Below, piece after piece: positions 26,334 to 35,484 of a DNA stretch of 43,082 bases (positions are counted from its first letter, which is position 1; every line of letters begins with the position of its first letter). The position numbers and the translations under genes are program-made. Origin of the DNA: Gammaproteobacteria bacterium. GTDB taxonomy: Bacteria > Pseudomonadota > Gammaproteobacteria > UBA9214. The stretch lies in assembly GCA_029860045.1 (NCBI GenBank), contig JAOUBY010000011.1, positions 1-43,082 of the forward strand, written 5' to 3'. The notes under the pieces are model-generated. The model saw only the letters and a list, made by a program, of their open reading frames with translations. It was not told where the DNA came from and did not search any database.

Positions 26334-28283
26334 ATGACACAACAGTTCGGCAAACTTGTAGCAATTATCTCCCTGGCCGTCGTGTTCGGCAGCGCCGTGG
26401 CCGGCGACACGCTGGAATTACAGCGTGAGCGCTTCCTTGATGCGCGCAAAGCGTTGAACGACAACAGGCTGGGGGATTTTAGCCGGCTGCGTGACCAGCT
26501 CACGGACTACCCGCTCTATTCCTATCTGGAATACTGGCGCCTGCAAGACCGTCTCAGGGTTATCCCTGACCGGGAAATCCTGGCCTTCATCGAGCGCTAT
26601 GCTGACCAGCCGGTGAGCAATCGCCTGCGCCGCAGTTGGCTGTACAAGCTGGCTCACAAGCGCGACTGGAAGCAATTCCTCGCACAGTACCGGGGCAGCC
26701 AGCCGGTAAAACTGCAGTGCTACCGCTTGCAGGCACTACTCCACAACGGGGAAGAGGAACGACTGGTAGAGGACGCCCTGTCACTCTGGCTGGTTGGCCG
26801 TTCCCAGGACAAAGTCTGCGACCCGGTGTTCAGGCACCTTGAAGAACAGGGCGCCCTCACCCGTGACCTGCTCTGGCAACGCATCCGGCTCGCCATGGCC
26901 AGCGGCAATCCCAGCCTGGCCGGTTACCTGGCGCGTTCGCTGCCGGAGGAAGATCAAAGCTGGGTGTCGCTGTGGCGCGAGGCCCGGCAACGACCGGCCA
27001 GCACGCTGAAAGCAAAAATGCTGGCCAGCGACACACCCCTTGCACGTGAAATCATTCTCTACGCGCTGCACCGCATTGCCCGTAGCAGTGTCGATCAGGC
27101 ACACGATAAATGGGAGGAAATCAGGCCGCGATACCAGTTCGATGCCGTTGCAGCCGGCGAACTCGACAAGGATATCGCACTGCTTGCCGGCTGGCGCCGG
27201 CACCCGGATGCACATGCATGGCTGGCCGCGGTACCGGATGCCGTGGCCGATACCGAAGTGCGCGAGTGGCGCATCCGCACAGCTATCAGCGCAGAATTGT
27301 GGGAGGCCGTGCTCGCACATGCCTGGGCCATGCCCGAGGATGAAACCGACAACGAGGAATGGCGTTACTGGCGCGCCATCGCTCTGAAAAACACCGGTGC
27401 CAGTCAGCGCGCCACGGACCAGCTCGCCCCGCTGGCCAAGCAACGCGACTACCACGGCTTTCTTGCTGCAGACGCGTTGCGCTGGCCGTACGTGATGGAC
27501 AACCGGCCAATTGAAGCCACAGCGGAAGACCTGGAGGAATTACGCCAACAACCGGGCATCATCCGCGCCCGTGAACTGTATCTTGCCAGGCTGATGCTGG
27601 AGGCACGGCGCGAGTGGCATGCCGCGATCACAAAACTGGATGCAACCGGGCTCAAACTGGCTGCACGGCTGGCAAATGAGTGGGGCTGGCATGACAGCGC
27701 CATACTGACGGTCGCTCGCAGCGCGGATTACGATGACCTGGTGCTGCGATTTCCGATTGACCACGCGGAAGATATCGAGCGTTACGCCGATGAATACCAG
27801 CTTGACCCCGGACATATACTTGCCGTCATCCGTACTGAAAGCGCATTCAACAAGGACGCCCGTTCCGGTGCCGGCGCCCTCGGCCTCATGCAACTGATGC
27901 CGGCGACAGGGCGCGTCACGGCCAGAAAACATCGCATCCCCCTGCCCGGCTCACGCCACCTGTACGAGGCGGAACGTAACATCCGCATCGGTTCCGCCTA
28001 CCTCAAGCAGGTCATGGACCAGTATGATGACAACATCGTGCTGGCATCTGCTGCTTACAATGCAGGACCTCACCGGGTACAACGCTGGCTGCCTGAAGAA
28101 CAGAAACAGGCGGCTGAGAACTGGATTTCGGCTATCCCGTTTGACGAGACGCGCAAGTATGTGCAGCGTATCCTTGCCTATGCGGCCATCTATGACTGGC
28201 GCATGGAGCGCCCGGTTACGTCGCTGGAAAAACGCATGCCAGACATCCGTCCGAAAGGTCATTACGCAACAGAACAACGCTGA
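26334..28283 (+). CDS. slt: Soluble lytic murein transglycosylase
   Basis: Periplasmic muramidase-like enzyme that cleaves peptidoglycan with formation of 1,6-anhydro ends. A signal peptide ends near residue 23 (GSAVAG), followed by a long superhelical region of short helices typical of Slt70 and a C-terminal SLT domain: VIRTESAFNKDARSGAGALG (catalytic Glu), LMQLMPATG and AYNAGPHRVQRWL. At 649 residues it is full length. It heads a plus-strand run with the NDUFA9-like gene and cca. Confidence 0.94.
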   Translation: MTQQFGKLVAIISLAVVFGSAVAGDTLELQRERFLDARKALNDNRLGDFSRLRDQLTDYPLYSYLEYWRLQDRLRVIPDREILAFIERYADQPVSNRLRRSWLYKLAHKRDWKQFLAQYRGSQPVKLQCYRLQALLHNGEEERLVEDALSLWLVGRSQDKVCDPVFRHLEEQGALTRDLLWQRIRLAMASGNPSLAGYLARSLPEEDQSWVSLWREARQRPASTLKAKMLASDTPLAREIILYALHRIARSSVDQAHDKWEEIRPRYQFDAVAAGELDKDIALLAGWRRHPDAHAWLAAVPDAVADTEVREWRIRTAISAELWEAVLAHAWAMPEDETDNEEWRYWRAIALKNTGASQRATDQLAPLAKQRDYHGFLAADALRWPYVMDNRPIEATAEDLEELRQQPGIIRARELYLARLMLEARREWHAAITKLDATGLKLAARLANEWGWHDSAILTVARSADYDDLVLRFPIDHAEDIERYADEYQLDPGHILAVIRTESAFNKDARSGAGALGLMQLMPATGRVTARKHRIPLPGSRHLYEAERNIRIGSAYLKQVMDQYDDNIVLASAAYNAGPHRVQRWLPEEQKQAAENWISAIPFDETRKYVQRILAYAAIYDWRMERPVTSLEKRMPDIRPKGHYATEQR

Positions 28284-28306
28284 AAAATGGGAACTCCGGA
28301 CAAACC

Positions 28307-29269
28307 ATGAGCATAGAGACAATCTGTATTCTTGGTGGCAGCGGCTTTGTCGGTCAGCACCTGGCAAATCGGCTTTCATCAGATGGCTATCGTGTCCGCA
28401 TCCTGACTCGACGCCCGGAACGGCACCGCGCACTGAGCATTCACCCGCACATTAGCCTGCACGGCGCGGATGTGCACGATCCTGCACAACTGCACCAGCA
28501 CCTTGCCGGTGCCAGTACCGTCATCAACCTGATCGGCATTCTCAACGACCCTGACAGAAAGGGTGCAGGCTTTCAGCAGGCCCATATCGAATTGCCGCGC
28601 AAGGTCGTGCAGGCGGCGCTGGAGTGTGGCGTGCAACGACTGCTGCACATGAGTGCACTGAACGCCAGCGCGGATGAAACGGACAGCCGGTACCTGAAGA
28701 CCAAGGGCGCTGGAGAAGACCTGGTACATTCCGCGGCGGCACACGACCTGATCGTCACCAGCCTGCAGCCATCGGTCATGTTCGGCGACGGCGACAGCTT
28801 CTTCAATCGCTTTGCAAGCTTGCTGCGCCTCTCACCGCTGGTGTTCCCGCTGGCCTGCCCGAACAGCCAGTTCGCACCGGTTTATGTTGGAGATGTTGTC
28901 GAGGCCATCTGCCGTTCACTGCATGATGCCACGGGCGGGGAACGGCTCGAACTGTGTGGACCGGAAGTGTTTACCCTGCAGGCGCTGGTCGAATACACCC
29001 GTGACCTGATCGGCCTGCATAGCAAAATCATCGGCCTTGGCGACAGGCTGTCACGCCTGCAGGCGCATGTATTCGGTCTGCTGCCGGGTCAGCCATTCAC
29101 CATGGATAATTATTATTCCCTGCAAAAAGACAGTATCTGCAGGTACAACGCACTGCCGACACTGGGCATCAGCCCGACACCGGTCGCGGCCATAGTGCCG
29201 GGCTATCTCGCCGGTAAAAACTGCCGTGCGCGCTACCATGATATGCGCCGCAGATCGGGGCGAGGCTGA
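28307..29269 (+). CDS. NDUFA9-like NAD(P)-binding reductase
   Basis: A 320-residue atypical short-chain dehydrogenase with an N-terminal Rossmann motif ILGGSGFVGQHLANRL (GxxGxxG) and the blocks VINLIGILND, RLLHMSALNAS and SLQPSVMFGDGDSFFNRF. This matches the group related to mitochondrial complex I subunit NDUFA9, whose bacterial members lack a firm function. The catalytic Tyr-x3-Lys appears as YLKTKGAGE, partly kept. Close spacing to slt (23 nt) and cca (5 nt) indicates an operon. Confidence 0.88.
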   Translation: MSIETICILGGSGFVGQHLANRLSSDGYRVRILTRRPERHRALSIHPHISLHGADVHDPAQLHQHLAGASTVINLIGILNDPDRKGAGFQQAHIELPRKVVQAALECGVQRLLHMSALNASADETDSRYLKTKGAGEDLVHSAAAHDLIVTSLQPSVMFGDGDSFFNRFASLLRLSPLVFPLACPNSQFAPVYVGDVVEAICRSLHDATGGERLELCGPEVFTLQALVEYTRDLIGLHSKIIGLGDRLSRLQAHVFGLLPGQPFTMDNYYSLQKDSICRYNALPTLGISPTPVAAIVPGYLAGKNCRARYHDMRRRSGRG

Positions 29270-29274
29270 GCGGC

Positions 29275-30432
29275 ATGGATATCTACCTGGTCGGTGGCGC
29301 AGTACGCGACAAACTACTGGGTTTGCCGGTCAGCGAACGCGACTGGGTCGTGGTTGGTGCCACGGTGCAGGAAATGGTCGACCTGGGCTACCAGGCCGTT
29401 GGCAAGGATTTCCCGGTGTTCCTGCACCCGCAAACCAAAGAGGAGTACGCACTTGCCCGCACCGAGCGCAAAACAGCACCCGGTTACACGGGCTTTGACA
29501 TTTGCGCCGATCCCGCCATCACACTCGAGGAAGACCTGTTACGGCGCGACCTGACCATCAATGCCATGGCGGAAACCGCACACGGGAAACTGATCGACCC
29601 TTACGGCGGCCAAGACGACCTCGATAACGGTCTGCTGCGGCATGTCTCTCCGGCATTTTCAGAAGACCCGGTTCGGGTTCTGCGAGTCGCGCGCTTCGCC
29701 GCACGCTTCGCACACTACGGATTTAATGTTGCGCACGACACCAACGCACTGATGCGCCGCATGGTGGACAACGGTGAGGTCGACTATCTGGTTGCGGAAC
29801 GCGTCTGGGCAGAATTACACAAGGCGCTGGCCAGCAACACCCCGGCACGGTTCTTTACCGTACTGGCCGGTTGCGGTGCGCTGAAAAAGCTGTTTCCGGA
29901 AGTTGCCGAACTACCGGCAAGCAAAACAGCTGCACACGAGCAGGCACACCTTGCCCTGCCGGTACTGAATCATGCCGTTGATATGTCGGACAGCCGCACG
30001 ATACGCCTTGCCGCGCTGGTCTGCGACCTCGACAACGGCACCGATGGCGGCCTCGACCGGAATCAACTCAATGCATTCTGTGAGCGCCTGCGCTTGCCAA
30101 ACAGTTACCGGGAACTGGCCGACATGGCCCTGCAATACCGACAGCGCCTGCATGACAGCGCGCAATTGTCCGCCAGTGAATTACTGGATTTGCTAACCGC
30201 GCTGGACGCGTTCCGGCGCGCTGAACGTCTTGCCGATTTCATTGCCGTGTGCGCGACAGAGGCACATAGCATGAACCCGGCTATGCAGGACTACGCCCCG
30301 GCAGACTTGCTCGAACGTGCGTTGTTGGCAGCAGAATCCATCACGCCGGATACTGCTGGAAAGTCCGGCAAGGAAATAGGAAAGGCGATACGCGACCAGC
30401 GTATAAAGGCGATTGAAAATATTCTGCTGTAG
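29275..30432 (+). CDS. cca: CCA-adding tRNA nucleotidyltransferase
   Basis: Adds or repairs the CCA 3' end of tRNAs. The class II nucleotidyltransferase motif YLVGGAVRDKLLGLPVSERD at residues 3-22, followed by DLTINAMAE and the DPVRVLRVARFAARF block, is intact. The C-terminal HD-type region reads LVCDLDNG where bacterial multifunctional enzymes have an HD-Gly-Lys motif, so phosphohydrolase activity is probably lost. The TAG stop is formed by the GTAG head of a REPIN, so the last residues may have changed when the repeat arrived. Confidence 0.94.
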   Translation: MDIYLVGGAVRDKLLGLPVSERDWVVVGATVQEMVDLGYQAVGKDFPVFLHPQTKEEYALARTERKTAPGYTGFDICADPAITLEEDLLRRDLTINAMAETAHGKLIDPYGGQDDLDNGLLRHVSPAFSEDPVRVLRVARFAARFAHYGFNVAHDTNALMRRMVDNGEVDYLVAERVWAELHKALASNTPARFFTVLAGCGALKKLFPEVAELPASKTAAHEQAHLALPVLNHAVDMSDSRTIRLAALVCDLDNGTDGGLDRNQLNAFCERLRLPNSYRELADMALQYRQRLHDSAQLSASELLDLLTALDAFRRAERLADFIAVCATEAHSMNPAMQDYAPADLLERALLAAESITPDTAGKSGKEIGKAIRDQRIKAIENILL

Positions 30433-30488
30433 GAGCGCCTTGCAGGCGCGATATAAATAGTCAATCGCGCCTGCAAGGCGCTCCTACA
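30428..30488. repeat. REPIN between cca and uppP
   Basis: Two perfect inverted 24-bp arms (30428-30451 and 30465-30488) around 13 bases. Each arm: GTAG head then GCGCC-TTGCA-GGCGC hairpin. The left GTAG (30429-30432) contains the cca stop codon; the right one (CTAC, 30484-30487) contains the uppP stop on the minus strand. Hairpins could also help end transcription from both sides. Confidence 0.95.
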
Positions 30489-31281
30489 AAAACATCCACA
30501 GCAGCACGGTACCCAGCAGCAGGCGATATACCACGAACGGCCACATGCCGATGCGCTCGATCAACTGCAGGAATAAATGGATGCATAACCAGGCGCTCAC
30601 CGCGGATACGAGCGCACCCAGTGATATAGCACCCCAGTCAACCGGCGCAGACTGCTGCACCAGTTTGCCGGTCTCGTAGACACCGGCCATTGCGATCACC
30701 GGAATGGACAGCAGAAACGAAAATCGCGCGGCCGCTGTACGCGACAACCCCAGCGCCAGTCCCGCCGTCATGGTGATACCGGAACGCGAGGTGCCGGGAA
30801 TGAGGGCCAGTGCCTGCGCCAGGCCGATAAAGATGACATCCACCAGGCGCAACGACTTCTCGTCACGCAACTGGCGTCCGTAATAGTCCGCGGCCCACAG
30901 CAACGCACCAAAACCTATGGTTGCCACGGCAATGACCAGCGGTGAACGCAGCACAGTCTCGATGAAATCGTGCAACAGCAGGCCGACCGCCACCACTGGC
31001 AGGGTAGCGAGCAACACAAACCATGCCAGCCGGGCATCGCTGTCCACCCTGCGCGTGGTACAGGAGCGCAACCAGGCCACGAACAGGCGCAGCACATCCG
31101 CGCGAAAATAGGCGAGCACGGCGACCAGGGTGCCGACATGCACTGCCACATCGAACGCCAGGCCCTGATCCGCCCAGCCAACCAGGCGCGGTATCAGGAT
31201 CAGGTGTGCCGAACTGGAGATAGGCAGGAACTCGGTAAGCCCCTGCAACAGGGCCAGCCAGATTGCGTGCAGGTTATCCAT
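30484..31281 (-). CDS. uppP: Undecaprenyl-diphosphatase
   Basis: Inner-membrane BacA-type phosphatase that recycles the undecaprenyl carrier for cell-wall synthesis and gives some bacitracin resistance. Signature motifs GLTEFLPISSSAHLIL near residue 15 and IPGTSRSGITMTAGLALG near 161 are intact; 265 residues with about eight helices is normal. The TAG stop lies inside the REPIN shared with cca. Confidence 0.95.
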   Translation of the reverse strand: MDNLHAIWLALLQGLTEFLPISSSAHLILIPRLVGWADQGLAFDVAVHVGTLVAVLAYFRADVLRLFVAWLRSCTTRRVDSDARLAWFVLLATLPVVAVGLLLHDFIETVLRSPLVIAVATIGFGALLWAADYYGRQLRDEKSLRLVDVIFIGLAQALALIPGTSRSGITMTAGLALGLSRTAAARFSFLLSIPVIAMAGVYETGKLVQQSAPVDWGAISLGALVSAVSAWLCIHLFLQLIERIGMWPFVVYRLLLGTVLLWMFL

Positions 31282-31330
31282 AAGTGACGCGCATTCTGCG
31301 CTGATGTGCAGGTTTTCTCAACAACTGTCC

Positions 31331-31526
31331 CTCGCGCAAAGACGCAAAGAATATAGCGTCGTCCCCGCGCAGGCGGGGACCCAGCCCGTACGAATAGTTT
31401 GTGGCTGGATTCCCGCCTGCGCAGGAATGACATCAGATATTTTAGTGCCAGGTGTTTTTCTCTTCTCTGGAAACTCCGGGGCAATTATTGATTGTCTATA
31501 TTTGCGCCCTGGCGGCTTTGCGCGAG
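31331..31526. repeat. MITE-like element with inverted ends
   Basis: The 196-bp element begins CTCGCGCAAAG and ends with its perfect complement CTTTGCGCGAG (31516-31526). Inside, 31358-31387 and 31403-31431 form a second imperfect inverted repeat (GTCCCCGCGCAGGCGGGGAC against TTCCCGCCTGCGCAGGAA). No ORF inside. Parts recur near 6588-6705 and 36168-36275. The boundaries are inferred from the inverted ends. Confidence 0.65.
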
Positions 31527-31533
31527 ATTCTTT

Positions 31534-32712
31534 TTAGAGGCGATACCTGAAGTCCTGCATTCGAAACCCCGGGATCTCGATGTCCAGTTCGCGCGTCAGT
31601 GCAATACTTTGAAAGCGTTCACCCATTTCGCCGGGCAGGATCAGAGTCTTGGCCTGCTGGACCTGGCGCAGGTAATCAACATCATCTGTCGGGCCGGCAG
31701 CCTGTAGCAGGCTGTCCAGCCCACAGTCGAGCAGGAAGTACGACTGTGTTGTATAGCCGCTGACCGCAAGCTCTGCCGTGACCGCAGCCTCGGCAACGGC
31801 AGTAAAATCTACATGCGCAGTAATGTCCTGCAACCCCGGCCAGCGCAACACATCGGCGTGCGCACGTTGCCGGTAATGGCACAATAGCGTGCCGCTGGAA
31901 CGCTGCTCGTGGTAATACTCGCTCCTCGGATAACCGTAATCGATCAGCAGGATCATGCCGGCCTGCAGGCTCGCGGCTACACTCTGCAACCAGGGCTGCA
32001 GTGACGTGTTCAGCTCCGAAACATATCCATCCGGCAATGCGCTTTCACGCGCAATACGCGCAATCCCGGCCCTCAGTTCATCGGTTGCTACCGGCCCTGT
32101 TTGCCAGGCAAAACCGTCTTCAGCACGGGTAACAAAGTACTGCTCCGCCTCTTCCCCCCGCCAGCGGAAACGCTCCACCGCCATGGCATCGAGGACCTCG
32201 TTGCCCAGCATTACGCCGCGAAAACCCTGCTCCGGAAGGCAATCAATCCAGACAACGCGCTCGAACAGTTCCGGCAGCTCGGCCTGCAACAATTGCTGCT
32301 GACGCTGCTTCAGCTCGGCACTGCGCTCAAGAATGAAGTAGCGTTGCGGCAGGCATTCCAGGGTATCCAGCCCAGCCAGCAGGTCCACGGCCAGGCGTCC
32401 GCTGCCAGCACCAAATTCCAGGATATCTCCACCGTCCAATGCGCCCAGCACCGCCGCACAGCTGCGTGCAATGCAAGCACCGAACAATGGCGAGATCTCC
32501 GGCGCGGTCACAAAGTCGCCGCCGGCGCCAAACTTTCTCAGCCCCGCACTGTAGTACCCGAGCCCCGGCGCATACAGACACAGTTCCATGAAGTGTGAGA
32601 ACGGGATGGCACCACCATTGTCGGTGATCGCCTGGCAAATCTGCGCTGACAAGGCATCGCTCAGCGCCTGCTCATCCGCCCCCGGCGCGGGAAGCTCTGT
32701 TACCGTTACCAT
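31534..32712 (-). CDS. MidA/NDUFAF7-family SAM-dependent methyltransferase
   Basis: A 392-residue class I methyltransferase of the DUF185 family. Motifs: GALDGGDILEFGAGSGRLAVDLL near residue 100 (SAM site), GVMLGNEVLDAMAVERF near 163 and LIDYGYPRSEYYHEQRSSGTL near 254. The eukaryotic relative methylates a complex I subunit; bacterial targets are not settled. It follows folK by six bases and so joins folB-folK-midA in one transcript. Confidence 0.9.
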   Translation of the reverse strand: MVTVTELPAPGADEQALSDALSAQICQAITDNGGAIPFSHFMELCLYAPGLGYYSAGLRKFGAGGDFVTAPEISPLFGACIARSCAAVLGALDGGDILEFGAGSGRLAVDLLAGLDTLECLPQRYFILERSAELKQRQQQLLQAELPELFERVVWIDCLPEQGFRGVMLGNEVLDAMAVERFRWRGEEAEQYFVTRAEDGFAWQTGPVATDELRAGIARIARESALPDGYVSELNTSLQPWLQSVAASLQAGMILLIDYGYPRSEYYHEQRSSGTLLCHYRQRAHADVLRWPGLQDITAHVDFTAVAEAAVTAELAVSGYTTQSYFLLDCGLDSLLQAAGPTDDVDYLRQVQQAKTLILPGEMGERFQSIALTRELDIEIPGFRMQDFRYRL

Positions 32713-32718
32713 TTTCAG

Positions 32719-33210
32719 TCAGGTCACTGGCGGCCAGACGACCCGGGTCAACACCTGGTCGCTATCGTCAAAAGCCGACCACATGTCGGCATAGCGCTCA
32801 CCGCTGACCGGGTGGCGTGCATCGGGAACGATCTCCGCCAGCGGATACAGGACGAAGGCATAGCGGGTAATATCCGCACGCGGCAGGATCAGGCCGCCTT
32901 CATCCATAACCACGTCATCATATATAAGTAGATCAAGATCCAGGCTGCGCGCCGTCATTGATTCACTACGCTCACGCCCGCTGGCAGCCTCGATAGCGTG
33001 CAGCTGTTCCTGCAGTTGAAATGGATCAACACGGGTCCTGAAACCGACCACCAGGTTATAGAACGGCGCACTGTCAAACCCGACGGCGTCACTCTCGTAC
33101 ACCGATGACTGCTGCAGGTGACCGTAATCATCAGCCAGCTGCTGTAACGCCAGGCTTATATTCCGCTCACGATCGATATTGCTGCCGATGCTGACGTAGA
33201 CCTGCGCCAT
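32719..33210 (-). CDS. folK: 6-hydroxymethyl-dihydropterin pyrophosphokinase
   Basis: Transfers pyrophosphate to the pterin ahead of dihydropteroate synthase in folate synthesis. YVSIGSNIDRERNI at residue 5, FYNLVVGF near 51 and the metal-binding RSLDLDLLIYDD near 88 are diagnostic. 163 residues is normal. Six bases separate it from folB upstream. Confidence 0.95.
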   Translation of the reverse strand: MAQVYVSIGSNIDRERNISLALQQLADDYGHLQQSSVYESDAVGFDSAPFYNLVVGFRTRVDPFQLQEQLHAIEAASGRERSESMTARSLDLDLLIYDDVVMDEGGLILPRADITRYAFVLYPLAEIVPDARHPVSGERYADMWSAFDDSDQVLTRVVWPPVT

Positions 33211-33216
33211 ACCGGT

Positions 33217-33573
33217 TCACTCCCGACTGCCGCGCTCGATTATGACACCGACATCACGCGAGCCACGCACCGCACCCGGCTTGTGTACGGTCAGACGCAA
33301 CCACGGTACATTGAATTCACCGATTACGATTTCGGCAACTTTTTCGGCAAGCGTTTCCACCAGCTGATACTCGCTGTTCCCGATAAACTCGATCAACCGC
33401 TTGGAGACGGCCTTGTAATTGAGCGTGTCCTCGATGTCATCGGTCGCGGCGGCACGCGGGATGTCCGCGCCCATCTCAAGGTCCACGCTGATGGTCTGCT
33501 TGACCTTGCGCTCCCAGTCATAAATGCCAATGATGGCTTCGATGCGCAGATCAGTGATGAAAACAATATCCAT
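33217..33573 (-). CDS. folB: Dihydroneopterin aldolase
   Basis: A 118-residue aldolase/epimerase of the folate pathway. MDIVFITDLRIEAIIGIYDWERK contains the conserved early glutamate and YDWER, and VRLTVHKPGAVR-like sequence (LRLTVHKPGAVRGSRDVGVII) closes the fold. ATG 33573 was chosen because it matches the family start and has AGAAGGG upstream; the longer frame to 33636 runs into the plsY promoter region. Divergent from plsY, a common gammaproteobacterial arrangement. Confidence 0.94.
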   Translation of the reverse strand: MDIVFITDLRIEAIIGIYDWERKVKQTISVDLEMGADIPRAAATDDIEDTLNYKAVSKRLIEFIGNSEYQLVETLAEKVAEIVIGEFNVPWLRLTVHKPGAVRGSRDVGVIIERGSRE

Positions 33574-33698
33574 ACTATTTGCCCTTCTGACAGGCGCTCC
33601 AATATAGAGCCTCGCCGCCAGCTTGGCCAGCAACACAACAGGCTGCCAACACAGCTCACGCTTGACGTCGGGGCGCTTAACGATTCCAATGTCTCGCC

Positions 33699-34304
33699 AT
33701 GGACCCTGATTACCTGCTCATTATTGGCGGCTACCTGTTCGGCTCGATCTCCACCGCCATCCTCGTCTGCCGACTCATGGGATTGCCCGATCCGCGCACC
33801 GAGGGCTCGCGCAACCCCGGCGCCACCAATGTCGCGCGTATCGGCGGCAAAAAGGCCGCCGCACTCACCCTGTTTGGCGACATGCTGAAAGGCCTGGTAC
33901 CGGTACTCATAGCGCATATCCTGCACGCCGATGTCACCATACTGGCCGGCACGGCACTGGCCGCATTTCTGGGCCACCTCTACCCGGTATTCTTTGGTTT
34001 CCAGGGAGGCAAGGGGGTGGCAACCGCGCTTGGCGTGGCGTTTGGACTGCACTGGCCGGTCGGCCTGCTGACCGCTGGCACCTGGCTGCTGATGGCTGTG
34101 CTGTTTCGCTATTCCTCGCTGGCCGCGCTCACCGCCAGTCTTGCTATCCCGGCCGGATTTGCCTGGCTATGGCCAGAGCCGGTACTGGTCGGCGCAATGT
34201 GCATCATGGTGGTGTTTCTGTACTGGCGGCATAGATCGAATATCGCCAACCTGCTCGGCGGCCGCGAAGGCCGAATCAGTTTTGGCAAGAAACAAGACTT
34301 GTAG
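33699..34304 (+). CDS. plsY: Acyl-phosphate:glycerol-3-phosphate acyltransferase
   Basis: Inner-membrane acyltransferase starting phospholipid synthesis. Motifs GYLFGSISTAILVCRLMG, GSRNPGATNVAR and GHLYPVFFGFQGGKGVAT are characteristic. 201 residues, about seven hydrophobic segments. The reading frame ends at a TAG made by the left GTAG head of a REPIN. Confidence 0.95.
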   Translation: MDPDYLLIIGGYLFGSISTAILVCRLMGLPDPRTEGSRNPGATNVARIGGKKAAALTLFGDMLKGLVPVLIAHILHADVTILAGTALAAFLGHLYPVFFGFQGGKGVATALGVAFGLHWPVGLLTAGTWLLMAVLFRYSSLAALTASLAIPAGFAWLWPEPVLVGAMCIMVVFLYWRHRSNIANLLGGREGRISFGKKQDL

Positions 34305-34356
34305 GAGCGCCTTGCAGGCGCGACACGAAATCATCGCGCCTGCAAGGCGCTCCTAC
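34300..34356. repeat. REPIN between plsY and tsaD
   Basis: Arms 34300-34323 and 34334-34356 are inverted repeats identical to the arms of the element at 30428 apart from the last base; the spacer is 10 bases. GTAG at 34301-34304 gives the plsY stop; CTAC at 34353-34356 gives the tsaD stop on the other strand. Confidence 0.95.
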
Positions 34357-35378
34357 CGGCAACTATCAACCGCCGGCAAATCCTCCAGTGACCAGCGCGG
34401 CGCGGCCTTGATCGACAGGCTTTCCGCCTGCCCGGCCTTCAGCCGACAAAAGCCTGCGTAGGCAATCATGGCGCCGTTGTCAGTACAAAACTCCGGGCGC
34501 GGATAGCAAATACGCCCGCCCTGTTGCTCCATCAACTCGCCAAGGCGCGCACGCAAACGTTGATTGGCGCCCACACCACCGGCAATGACCAGTGTACCGA
34601 GCCCGGTCTGCTCCAGTGCGCGGCGGCACTTGATAAACAGGGTATCCACCACCGCGTCCTCGAAGGCACGCGCGATATCGGCGCGGTCCTGCCCGGTCTT
34701 GTCACAGGCCTTCCAGGTGTTAAGGGCAAAGGTCTTGAGGCCACTGAAACTGAAATCCAGACCCGGCCGATCGGTCATGGGGCGCGGAAAGCGAAACCGC
34801 CCGGGATCACCCTCCAGTGCCAGTGCCGCCAACGCCGGTCCGCCCGGGTAGGACAGACCCAGCACCGTCGCCGTCTTGTCAAAGGCCTCGCCGACGGCAT
34901 CATCAACAGAATCACCCAGTAGCCGGTAGCGCCCGACCCCCTCGACCTCCACCAGCAGGGTATGCCCGCCGGAAACCAGCAGGGCCAGAAACGGGAACCC
35001 GGGTGGATTGGCCTCCAGCATCGACGCCAGCAGGTGGCCTTCCATGTGGTGTACCGCCACGGCCGGCACCCCCCAGGTCCAGGCGAGACTGCGCCCGGCA
35101 GCCGCGCCAACCAGCAGTGCGCCCACCAGGCCGGGTCCGGCGGTATAGGCCACACCATCAACATCTTTTCCGGTAATCCCTGATTTATCAAATACCTGCT
35201 GAATAAGCGGCAGCAACTTGCTGACATGGTCACGTGAGGCCAGCTCCGGAACTACGCCACCGTATTGCGCGTGTAACTCCACCTGGCTGTACAGCGCATG
35301 GCCCAGCAGGCCGCGTTTACCGTCGTACAGGGCGACACCGGTTTCATCGCAGGAGGTCTCGATACCAAGGGTAATCAT
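34353..35378 (-). CDS. tsaD: tRNA threonylcarbamoyladenosine transferase
   Basis: Kae1/TsaD protein that, with TsaB and TsaE, makes the t6A37 modification in ANN-decoding tRNAs. [19 protein letters not shown] start, metal-binding [11 protein letters not shown] and [13 protein letters not shown], and the C-terminal NGAMIAYAG are clear. ATG 35378 starts at the canonical site, giving 341 residues; a longer frame to 35543 overlaps the rpsU promoter and gene. Divergent from rpsU. The tRNA at 40567 has A37 after a CAU anticodon and could be a substrate. Confidence 0.96.
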   Translation of the reverse strand: MITLGIETSCDETGVALYDGKRGLLGHALYSQVELHAQYGGVVPELASRDHVSKLLPLIQQVFDKSGITGKDVDGVAYTAGPGLVGALLVGAAAGRSLAWTWGVPAVAVHHMEGHLLASMLEANPPGFPFLALLVSGGHTLLVEVEGVGRYRLLGDSVDDAVGEAFDKTATVLGLSYPGGPALAALALEGDPGRFRFPRPMTDRPGLDFSFSGLKTFALNTWKACDKTGQDRADIARAFEDAVVDTLFIKCRRALEQTGLGTLVIAGGVGANQRLRARLGELMEQQGGRICYPRPEFCTDNGAMIAYAGFCRLKAGQAESLSIKAAPRWSLEDLPAVDSCR

Positions 35379-35419
35379 GCCCGTATGGTAGCCGCCAGTT
35401 CTTGTTACACAAGGAAATT

Positions 35420-35448
35420 TTGCCTTTTCGGCGGGACGTGTATAGAAT
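35420..35448 (+). promoter_or_regulatory. Sigma70 promoter of the rpsU cluster
   Basis: TTGCCT (35420-35425) and TAGAAT (35443-35448) with a 17-base spacer, giving a start near 35455, about 30 bases before the rpsU ATG. Confidence 0.65.
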
Positions 35449-35484
35449 TCGCAGCCCTTGTAACCATCAGTTAACCGGTGTTGT

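Noticed and set aside
30428-34356. REPIN pairs considered as CRISPR repeats
   Set aside because: Only two or three distant copies, internally palindromic, no regularly spaced array and no cas genes.
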